DNA from: Anastrepha obliqua
Taxonomy: Eukaryota; Arthropoda; Insecta; Diptera; Tephritidae
Direction: 5' to 3'
Length of the DNA: 64,000 nt
NCBI RefSeq assembly: GCF_027943255.1
Contig: NC_072893.1
Span: 94,433,784 to 94,497,783 of the forward strand
Below are positions 56,205-64,000 of the stretch, one piece after another. The notes under the pieces were generated by a model. The model worked only from the letters and a program-made list of their open reading frames with translations, was not told the origin of the DNA and did not search any database. The number at the start of each line of letters is the position of its first letter. The first letter of the stretch is position 1. Position numbers and translations under genes: made by a program.

Positions 56205-57146
56205 CCACCACCTATCGTTACGGATTTGAACTAGGTATTATTTGAAGAATGGTAACACTTAGCTGTCATCTGATTTGACAGAAAATTAGTTTTATTATTC
56301 CGTTGAACGAAAATGGTTGTGTATACGCTCAAAGAACGCTGAGAAATATTGCGACATTACTTTGAAAATCATGGTAATGTTGCAGAATGTGTACGAAAAT
56401 TACGTACGGCAGTGGGCAATGGCAATCATCTTTCCAGATGAAGCTCATTTCCATCTCGGCGGGTATGTTAACAAGCAAAATTGCCGCATTTGGGGCTCAG
56501 AAAACCCGCACGCACTCGAAGAAAAGCCGATGCATTCACAACGAGCCACTGTTTGGTGCGGATTTTGGTCGAGAGGCATCGTTGGTCCTTTTTCTTCGAA
56601 AATGAGTGAGGAGTGGCCGTAACCGTCAATGGAGAGCGTTGCCGGGCCATGTTGAACGAATTTTTGTTCCGAGAAATTGAAGAGGAGGATATTGGTGGCA
56701 TTTGGTTCCAACAAGATGGCGCTACTTGCCACACAGCGAATGCTACGATCAATCTTTTGCGCACTGTCTTCGAAGATCGCATTATCAGCCGAAATTCTGA
56801 TATCGTTTGGCCGCCTCGGACCTGCGATTTGACGCCGTTGGATTATTATCTTTGGGGTGCCGTCAGAAACCAGTGTTATGCCAACAAACCAGCAACAATT
56901 GATGCACTGAAGACCAACATACGCGATGTCATAGCTGAAATACAGCCGCATACAACCGAAAATGTGTCGAAAAATTGGACCGATCGTATGAGATGGTGCA
57001 TGGCTAGCCGAGGCAGCCATATGAATAAAGTTGTATTTCATCATTAACCGGAAGGATTGTACTTCAAAATAAAAAAAGCAGTTTGGAAAAATATTGAGTA
57101 GTTTCTTTTTTATAGCATTTTTAATTCCGTAAAGTTATATGGCGGA
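56205..57146 (+). mobile_element. Rosa-type (DD41D) mariner derivative, catalytic half kept
   Basis: The left region from CCTATCGTTACGGATTTGAA is almost base-for-base the same as in the element at 58803-59375, and so is the right end (AAAAAAAGCAGTTTGGAAAA to AAGTTATATGGCGGA). The ends form imperfect inverted repeats (CCATCTATCGTTACGGA in the sister copy against CCATATAACTTTACGGA). The first few bases differ from the sister copy, so the left border is uncertain by some bases. The interior lacks the DNA-binding domain but keeps the catalytic domain. Confidence 0.85.
56313..57047 (+). pseudogene. DD41D mariner transposase without its helix-turn-helix domain
   Basis: It begins MVVYTLKER, then a stop where the sister copy has tryptophan (TGG to TGA at 56340-56342), then EILRHYFENHGNVAECVRKL. 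After about 35 codons the frame jumps over the helix-turn-helix region to the catalytic domain: IIFPDEAHFHLGGYVNKQNC (first aspartate). A frameshift near 56605-56612 follows, then VTVNGERCRAMLNEFLF, the second aspartate in FQQDGATCHTANATINLL and the third in CDLTPLDYYLWGAV, with 41 residues between them. The C-terminus NKVVFHH, stop, is intact. The spacing identifies the rosa family. It is dead because of the deletion, the stop and the frameshift. Confidence 0.9.
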
Positions 57147-57895
57147 CCCTTTATAAGAAAGCCTGGCTACGGAGGCTGCAATGGTTAGTTGCTATTATTC
57201 TCCATTTGTTTGCTTTTTTATTAATTCGTAATTTTAATTTTTCCTCAAAGTCTTCGCTTTGCAAAGTTTTTGTTTACTATTTTAACTAATTTTTTTTCTG
57301 TTTTTTGAGAATTGGATTTTTATGTTTATCGTCGTGCGTGTTATCTTGCCATCGTTTAGTAGTTGTCGACAATATTTTTTTTTTCCACCTTCCTCCTCTT
57401 TCGCATTCGCTTGCTTGTCAGCTTAGTGGAAATTGCTTGTCTGTGTGCTCAAAACACGAGCAATTATTTTCAGTATTTTAGACTTAAAATGTTTTTTGGC
57501 ATTTGATTGCCTTTTTCGCAAGTCATTTCACACGGCTGCTTGCGGGTTTTTCTTTTTCTTACTTGTGAGTTTTTCGCAAAATCCGATCTAATTGCACATA
57601 GTTACATGTAATTGAAATGTGGCACACTAGCATGTCTTTTTAAAAGAGGGGAAAAAAATTAAACCTTAGTAAAGCTGACTTCAATTGAGCAAGGTTAGAT
57701 AACTAGCGGATACTTCGTTAAGCCCAGAAGGGCGAGTAAAAGTCAATGTGAATTTAAAATTAAGTTCGAATAAAAATTCAAATACCTCGTTATACCCAAT
57801 TTGTTTACTCGAAAGTAAAGTTTACAATTTGAAATCATAATCCCTGCTTTTCGATGGCTTGCGTCAAATTTTCTCTTGCTCCCTGCAAGAACTCA

Positions 57896-57957
<62 letters not shown>

Positions 57958-58802
57958 GCTTACTTGTGGTATGTGTTATAAAATAATATATATTATATGT
58001 GCGTTCTTCTTATGCATTATATTGCCGCCATTTTGTCAGAATGTCACGTACAGGCATTCAGCTTGGCTCGCACTTAGTTATAGGACCGGCACTTATCACG
58101 CGCATATTATGGGATTTTGAAACGCTCGTTCTGTCGCTAACCGCTACCCACCAAGCACTGCGCTCATTCACACGCGCTCTTTTGAAGTAAGAGACAATCG
58201 AAGCGTCATTGTTGACCAAGTTCACGACACGCGAAATCATATTATGTCAGTAATATTCATTTCCATACATACACACATAAATCCTTTTGCAAATCAAACA
58301 AATTTGGAAGCTGACTTGTATGAACTCTGCCTTAAAAGCACTTTGTGTGGCAGCCGAACTTTGTGATGAAGTTCAAAGTAATTGTAAATTCGGCCAGGGA
58401 TGTGGAAAGTCATAGAAGCGTACAAAATGGAAGCGATCAGTATAAATAATATACCAATTTAAATATTTGAATGGTGACTGAGTGCTATCACACTGCAATA
58501 TGCTATAGAATTTATTTTTTTCCGCTATGATTGAATTATCGTCCATTATTTTCTGCAACGAGGTTTTCTCAACGAGTTCTCTTAGCTCTTTCTTCAAACA
58601 TACATTTTGCTTCATTTGGGGTATTTATTGGAAAAATATATAAAAATAAAAAATAAAGTATATATAATAACTAATTGAAGCGTAGTAGTTGAAACATTGC
58701 AATTAACTGGACTGAGGTGAATTTTTTTAACAGTTTCTTGGGATGAATGGACATCGGCGACCTTTTCTAAAACTTGCAGTATTCACCATTCCTTTTTAAC
58801 TA
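57147..58802. other. Spacer between the two rosa-type derivatives; TATATG microsatellite
   Basis: About 1.65 kb. At 57896-57957 there are about ten TATATG units. The rest is AT-rich, with T-rich stretches near 57180-57480. No gene is recognised; the 80-codon minus-strand frame at 58373-58615 has no known signature. Confidence 0.5.
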
Positions 58803-59375
58803 TCCGCCATCTATCGTTACGGATTTGAACTAGGTATTATTTGAAGAATGGTAACACTTAGCTATCATCTGATTTGACAGAAAATTAGTTTTATTCTTCC
58901 GCTGAACGAAAATGGTTGTATATACGCTCAAAGAACGCTGGGAAATATTGCGACATTACTTTGAAAATCATGGTAATGTTGCAGAATGTGTACGAAAATT
59001 ACGTACGGCAATGGGAAGAAGAAAAGCACCGATTGAAGCGTATGTGCGTTACTTTGTGAAAAAAGTAAGAGAAACTGGGTTGCTTATTGACAAACCAACG
59101 CGTGACCGACCAAAAACCGTGCGAACACTCGAAAATATTGCTGCTGTGGCCGAGAGTGTTCGTGAATCACCAGGAACATCAGTTCACCGTCGTTCTCAAC
59201 AATTGGACATTTCAGAGACATCATTGAGACGAATTTTGCGTAAAGACCTTGGTATGACGCCGTACAAAGTCCATATGAATGAAGTAAAAATGAATGAATA
59301 AAAAAAGCAGTTTGGAAAAATATTGAGTAGTTTCTTTTTTATAGCATTTTTAATTCCGTAAAGTTATATGGTGGA
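58803..59375 (+). mobile_element. Rosa-type (DD41D) mariner derivative, DNA-binding half kept, 573 bp
   Basis: The left end TCCGCCATCTATCGTTACGG is preceded by TA. The right end, read on the minus strand, is TCCACCATATAACTTTACGG. These are imperfect inverted repeats. The base after the right end is G rather than T, so one TA has mutated. The element is a deletion product of a longer parent: after codon 122 the sequence jumps, at a short shared CATATGAA, into the last codons and 3' untranslated region seen in the copy at 56205-57146. Confidence 0.88.
58912..59301 (+). CDS. Stand-alone mariner DNA-binding domain, 129 residues
   Basis: The start is the ATG at 58912, the native start shared with the sister copy. 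The frame is fully open. Residues 1-60 hold the first helix-turn-helix (TLKERWEILRHYFENHGNVA, then RKAPIEAYVRYFVKKVRETG). About 85-122 hold the second (VRESPGTSVHRRSQQLDISE, TSLRRILRKDLGMTPYK). The last seven or so residues (HMNEVKMNE) come from the deletion junction and a shifted reading of the 3' end. No catalytic aspartate is present. If expressed, it could bind rosa-type ends and compete with a transposase; that role is inference. It may equally be a neutral remnant whose frame has not yet decayed. Confidence 0.7.
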   Translation: MVVYTLKERWEILRHYFENHGNVAECVRKLRTAMGRRKAPIEAYVRYFVKKVRETGLLIDKPTRDRPKTVRTLENIAAVAESVRESPGTSVHRRSQQLDISETSLRRILRKDLGMTPYKVHMNEVKMNE

Positions 59376-59569
59376 GATCGGGTATGACTTTTATTAGAAT
59401 ATTGACAAATAATCATGCAGGAGGAAGTTGGTATATCGCTCAAACGGTAGTGTTTTTTTTTTTTTTCTTTTTTGTACCGAACATCTCTTTTTAAGTACAC
59501 AGTACAATAAACTTCAATGAGTATACCATATATCTAGGACAAAAGGAGGCTCAGTTCAAAGTGTGAAAA
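59376..59569. other. No recognisable gene
   Basis: Short AT-rich spacer with a T run at 59452-59466. Confidence 0.4.
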
Positions 59570-61540
59570 TTTTGGGCCTTTTTTTTGTGGTTTTTTGGCG
59601 GTGAACTTTAGTTAAACGTCGTTATTACGTGTACGGTGATTCCACTAAAACTATCCCTCCTCTTCTCTTGAATTTTTTCATCAACTCCGCGACTGCTTCC
59701 GCATTGTTCGAGGTAGCGATCCAAGACAGCGTCCTGAGAAGGACACTTACTTACTCACCCTTCGTGCAGGGTCGCCGGTTTCGAAAAACATAAACGTAAT
59801 ACTCTTCAGCATAAGCTTCCATTTCACGCCTCTTTCTTCGGCTAATATCCTTCACGAAAATTGCGACGGCATTCCATTTTTCTTCGCCTATCATTCTCGA
59901 TTATTTCTTCAGGTGTAATTCTGTATTTCTATGCATTCCACCTCTCGCATTTGAAGGAGGTGTGCTCCGCATCATCATACTCTCCAAAAATACAATTTCG
60001 TAGGTTCACCTTTCCCATTCCACACAAATACTTAACCTTAACGTGCCTTCATTTTACCCACTTTTTTAATCGAGTATTAGTCTCGCCGTCCATCTACCAT
60101 ATTGCTCAGAGTCTCACCTTGTTTGTCAGAGTGTGAGCGATTGAATTCTAATGTCGGAGGAATATGGTCCTGGAATTCCTGAGACCTTTGTCTGCCATCT
60201 CCGTTTGCGCTCTTGTGCTAAAAGATCTGTAGGGATGGTTACGCCAGTAACTAAAACCGCTTCTATAGGAAGAAACCAATATGAGAGCGTAGGTGCATTG
60301 CACCGATTCCAAAGCTTTTCACCGGCATTTTAACCTTAGCAAATCTGCCCATATTTCGTATCCGTATAGTTGAATCGAGTTCGCCGTGTTCATTAAAAGT
60401 TTTCGTTTGCACTGAGCTGGACCTCCAATGTTTGCCATGAGTTAACATGACGATTACTTTGGCAGTTCTTGTGACAGCATAATTTATGTGCACCCAGTAA
60501 GTTAATCTTCCTCGTAATTGTACTGCTATGTATTTGACCACTCGTCGATAAGTGACACCGAGTACTTGCATATCTAGTTCAAATGTGATAAGTCTGTTCG
60601 TTAGAAGGATTAGCTCTGTTTCCTCCGTGGCCAGTTTTAATCCGTGGTTCTCTAGCTATGCTTCGTTAAGAGCAGTTATTTCCGCTTGATCGTACTTTAT
60701 ATTCCAAAGTTCAGATCCGAGTATTGATTCTTGGAGTGCAGCTGCTGTTATTTGTTTTGTCTTGCATTCTTCGCGGGTTTCTTATGAGAGTACGTGATTG
60801 CTTAGATAGCTGCAAATAATTTTGAATAGATTATTCGAGATCTTGAACTTTGTCTTTAAGGCTTCAACTATAACGCCCCATCTTAAACTGTTGAAAGCAT
60901 ACCTAATGTCCAAATACTAAATGCTTGGCGTATCGATTACCTGCCTGAGCATGTTCTGAGCTAGCTATTACGTCTTAGATGGCTCCTAAGGTAGATCTGC
61001 AAATGTTAAAACCACGCTGCCTGTCAGACAGGCCACCATTGCTCTCTACTGCTTCGCTAAGACTATGATTTAGCAATTTTTCAAAGAGTTTTTCTGCGCT
61101 ATCTAAAATACATAGTGGTCTATAAGCAGACGCTAATGTCGGGTCTCCCTTACTCTTTCTTATTGGTACTAATTTTGCCTTTTCCCTTTTTCTGGAAAAT
61201 TTTCTTCTGTTAGACATGCGCTGTACATGTTGAGTATAAAAAGGGGACGTTCGATTGCCAACACTCGCACTATTTCCACAGCTATGACATCAGGTCCTTG
61301 CGGTTTGTTACATTTCATGACTTTGACAGGATTTATTACTTCGTGTTCTGTTAATGGGACAGAATCCGTTGCTTCCTACTCGAGTTATTCTCTCTGAATA
61401 CAGTGTATTAGAAGAGTGTATCGACAATTTTGCTAACCACTTCGGTTTCCATATCAGCAGCAGTGGATTTGGCTCCTAGCTATTTCATAACGATTTTGTA
61501 ACCCAATCCCCATGGGTTACAAATTTTGAGATTAGAAATC
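59570..61540 (-). pseudogene. R1-clade-like non-LTR retrotransposon, 5'-truncated and degraded
   Basis: The minus strand from 61530 reads, through many frameshifts: NPWGLGYKIVMK, then VVSKIVDTLF, then VMKCNKPQGPDVIAVEIVR and the reverse transcriptase entry ASAYRPLCILDSAEKLFEKL, SEAVESNGGLSDRQRGF. FNTLKWDVIVEALKTKF follows, then AALQESILGSELWNIKYD, equivalent to VPQGSILGPDLWN. The YADD segment is missing. LITFELDMQVLGVTYRRVVK and the post-RT region come next, then a C-terminal zinc knuckle near 60000 (EHTSFKCERWNA) and EEKWNAVAIFVKDISRRKRR. The block order and wording fit R1-type elements. The Harbinger-like element begins 16 bases beyond its upstream end. Confidence 0.8.
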
Positions 61541-61759
61541 TTTATATGGCCAGTAAGGGTGCGACCAGAGTGAACGCTGATGCCGAGCGGAGCCAAGCCG
61601 AGCTTATTGACGCTTATTTTCATGCGAGAAGAAAATTTGTATATAACACAGTGAATGCGAGAATCAGCGCTGAAATTCTGTTTATTCCATGTGTTTTGCT
61701 CTTATGTCATTTAATTGTTGTTTTGTGCATTTGTGTTTATAAAATTGCTGTACACGGTA

Positions 61760-62056
61760 ATGGATTCATCTGATGAAGAGTATTTTGCTTCTCCTAGTGT
61801 GATTAATGCAATTATTAACACAAAAGAGTTTGGAAAACATCCAATTACACTAAAAAGGAATGAATTTGGTGAATTTCATCATTTATATAATAATGGCTCA
61901 CTTCCAATTTGTATGGAGGCAAATGATGAAGTGGTTGGTTCATTTGTGATTTCAATTGGCACAAATGTGCTAGACTGCAAATGTCCTGATGTGCTCAAAT
62001 CAATTGAGTACACGTTCTCAGAGGAGATGCTAATTGGAGAGGAAATTGTTTCATAG
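61760..62056 (+). CDS. Harbinger-like N-terminal fragment, 98 residues
   Basis: It begins MDSSDEEYFASPSVINAII. Then KHPITLKRNEFGEFHHLYNN resembles the HPI-N-R-x-x-GEF-HxLY box at the start of many insect PIF/Harbinger transposases. The second half (SFVISIGTNVLDCKCPDVLK, SIEYTFSEEM) does not match the DDE domain I would expect next and is unassigned. The frame is open and ends at TAG. Full-length transposases of this type have about 350-400 residues, so this is a truncated product or a distinct accessory protein. Translation is not shown. Confidence 0.5.
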   Translation: MDSSDEEYFASPSVINAIINTKEFGKHPITLKRNEFGEFHHLYNNGSLPICMEANDEVVGSFVISIGTNVLDCKCPDVLKSIEYTFSEEMLIGEEIVS

Positions 62057-62175
62057 CGTGAGCGTTCGTGTTATATTTAATTCCTTTCTTATCGACTGTG
62101 AGTCTAAAGCTATGCAGTTATCGGCCGTGATAAAGAAGTAATCGGGATGAAGAACTTATTTCGTGCAGGGAGCCT

Positions 62176-62460
62176 GAGAAACTGATTTACAAGAATAAAT
62201 AAAGAATTTTCATTTTACAACCAAATTCACCTTACTTTTTGCCCACAGGTAAAAAAAGAAAATATTAATCCTGGCAATCCTAATAAGGATAATGGAAAAC
62301 TTTTATCAAATTATTGCATTGTCATCGGTCCTTGATAGGTGTGCGAAATTTCAAGTCGATCAGATTTTTAGAAGCCAGTGAAAATTAAGCTCAAAGATTC
62401 CGTTACATACATACATACATACATACATACAACCCGACCTAATAAAAGTGTGTTAAAAAG
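62176..62460 (+). repeat. Composite CATA repeat with attached mariner 3' end, second copy
   Basis: From GATTTACAAGAATAAAT (the mariner stop codon region) through CCTTACTTTTTGCCCACAGG and AATATTAATCCTGGCAATCC to AATAAAAGTGTGTTAAAAAG it parallels 29927-30236 almost base for base. The CATA array has only about seven units. It lies within the Harbinger-like element. Confidence 0.9.
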
Positions 62461-62691
62461 ACAACTGCACTCAAAAAAGTAAACATCAACAATCCAAAAA
62501 AGCGAGCAAAACGCTTTGAAACTGTTTTCTCGCACTCATCGGCTTTGCTCTCTGCTCTTGTCGGCGCTCACTGTGTTATGCACAAGCTTATTTGTATTGA
62601 CTTGTATGTAATCAGTTTTATCGCACTGACAATCTTTATCGCACTGACAATATCGGCTCGGCTTTCAGCGCTCACTCTGGTCGCACCTTAA

Positions 62692-64000
62692 GGCATGCTA
62701 AAAATATGAATAGAATGAATGAACGAGTGATATTTGTCGAATCATTTCGCCCAGTTAAGCAGAAACAAAACAAAATTCGCATTAAAAGTGGAAGGATGAA
62801 TTCCCAAATGTTTTGATTAATTCAAATTATTAGTATTTTAAATATTGAGATTACAATGCGGAAGACATTTCTGCAAGTAAAACAACACCAATTAAAAATA
62901 AATGTATTCTCGTCGAATTTCAAGCTAATCTCCTGCGGAGTGTTTTAATTTTGATAAAGCCGATATCGCTCGTCGCTAGTGCCATTTTTCGCTTCGCTTG
63001 GATACCATTTTTCGATAAAATCTGTTGGACCCTATCTCAAACCAACAAAAACTTCTCCTGGCTCTATAGAATTTTGCTTACTTCATTTGGGAAATTCGTG
63101 ATTGCTTTTTAGCGCAGCTTTATCTTCACTATCAAAAAATTTCTTGGAAATCACGTGTTCTGCTACAGTTTGGTTGATTGTTTTCAACAATGCGCACTTT
63201 CTCATTATCGCATTTCAATGATGAAATCGAAGGATTCCTGAATATTTTGTTCTTGGAATAAACCTCTGCCAAATCAATTTCATCATCGGTTATTATTATT
63301 ATTACTGTCTCACTCCGCATACCGCGCGAGGCGGCATTCATTTTCACCAAGCACGACGGCAGCTCCAAACTGCAGGTCGTGTTGGCACTTTTGTGTTTAG
63401 AGCTTTTTTATTTTCTTATTTTATATTTAAAAAAATTAAAAATATTGCATTATTGTATGGATATTATTATTTTTATTATTATTTTTGTGATATATCATTA
63501 CACAAAAAACTGAAACATGTGGTTTCCAACGATTGTTTCCAATTTGTGGGATATATCACTGCCAATTAGATTATTAGTCGCTGGCGCAGAGGTATAATTC
63601 TTATACCAGAAACTTTAAATACCCACCAAAACGACAATTTTTCTTGTTTTTGTTTCGCTGGGTCAGTAAAAAAAACAAAAAAAATTATTTATTGAAAGTT
63701 ACAGCATAGACCGATATTGCACGTCGCTTTATTGCCAAGTATGACAAATGGCGGGTAAAGCACACGAAAACTCACTATTGTACATTTTTTGTGCTTTATC
63801 GAATTTGGTATCATTTTTTTTTTCCTAATTTGCCTATAAAATTGCTGTAAGAATAATACCAGCCGTCACAAAATGTTGGAGAAACATCAATGCAAGTGAT
63901 ATAGTTTTCACATCGGTGGCCCGGAAAGAGTTAAAGAAAGTTTTCATTATTAACTTCCAAAATAAAAGACGGGCAATAGTTGATACTTAGTTTAATCTAC
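62692..64000. other. No recognisable gene
   Basis: AT-rich. A 78-codon minus-strand frame at 63132-63368 (contains ETVIIIITDDEIDLAEVYSK, partly from an ATT repeat) has no known family. In a neighbouring frame FFDSEDKAALKSNHEFPK extends the same region. It might be a decayed gene or exon, but I cannot support it. Confidence 0.35.

Larger units (their letters stand above)
61557..62688 (+). mobile_element. PIF/Harbinger-like DNA transposon, internally rearranged, 1132 bp
   Basis: The left end GGGTGCGACCAGAGTGAACG and the right end, read on the minus strand, AGGTGCGACCAGAGTGAGCG are inverted repeats that continue for about 35 bases with mismatches. TAA flanks both sides (61554-61556 and 62689-62691); three-base TWA duplications are typical of PIF/Harbinger. 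It encodes only a short Harbinger-like N-terminus. The interior from 62176 to 62460 is a copy of the composite CATA repeat with a mariner end, so it has taken in foreign sequence. Confidence 0.78.

Noticed and set aside
57896..57957. YVYVYV-type repeat protein in the frame at 57854-58120
   Set aside because: It is a translated TATATG microsatellite.
63132..63368. 78-codon minus-strand frame possibly continuing as a decayed exon
   Set aside because: Partly made of an ATT repeat and no family recognised; too weak to list as a gene.

Overview
This is AT-rich, intergenic or intronic DNA of a higher dipteran. A tephritid fruit fly fits best. The basis is the large number of decayed mariner elements, several of them of the DD41D 'rosa' type first described from Ceratitis rosa and other tephritids, together with Jockey, I/LOA-like and R1-like non-LTR retrotransposons and CATA-type microsatellites. 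The species cannot be named from the sequence alone. I recognise no exon of a conventional host gene, no rRNA, no free-standing tRNA gene and no CRISPR array. The window is a transposon graveyard holding one element that looks alive.

Layout. 1-5653: the end of a foldback MITE, an irritans-like mariner split by a TTAA-flanked MITE, and a complete copy of the foldback MITE. 8.5-13.4 kb: two copies of a tRNA-derived SINE, fragments of three mariner lineages, an I-like 3' end with a (TAA)n tail and a Jockey-like 3' end. 15.3-16.5 kb (minus) and 22.1-23.4 kb (plus): two nearly identical Mos1-like mariners in inverted orientation. The first is broken. The second has matching terminal repeats, a TA target duplication and an open 346-codon transposase. 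A Jockey-type reverse transcriptase pseudogene abuts the second copy. 25.4-31.4 kb: an irritans-like mariner collapsed to a short N-to-C fusion, a Tc1-like element with a MITE nested in it, a long hairpin with tandem repeats on one side, a composite repeat carrying a CATA microsatellite, a SINE, a maT-like deletion derivative and a reverse-transcriptase scrap.

33.4-44.2 kb: scattered R1, Jockey and SINE pieces, then two RNase H-bearing non-LTR elements in opposite orientation, both ending in AACCT-type tails. 45.2-50.6 kb: a maT-like mariner split by an I-like retrotransposon, a complete but frameshifted mariner with near-perfect terminal repeats, and another mariner whose core is replaced by a SINE. 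51-54.3 kb: two more non-LTR remnants. 56.2-59.4 kb: two rosa-type mariner deletion derivatives with complementary losses. One keeps the catalytic domain. The other keeps an intact open frame for the DNA-binding domain only. 59.6-62.7 kb: an R1-clade pseudogene and a PIF/Harbinger-like element flanked by TAA, which contains the composite CATA repeat.

How the parts relate. The only plausible source of active transposase here is the CDS at 22311-23351, which could act on its own ends and perhaps on related ends. The open frame at 58912-59301 could at most make a DNA-binding protein without catalytic activity, of the kind that can repress transposition. Everything else is best read as a layered insertion record. 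The order of insertion can be read directly where elements interrupt each other.
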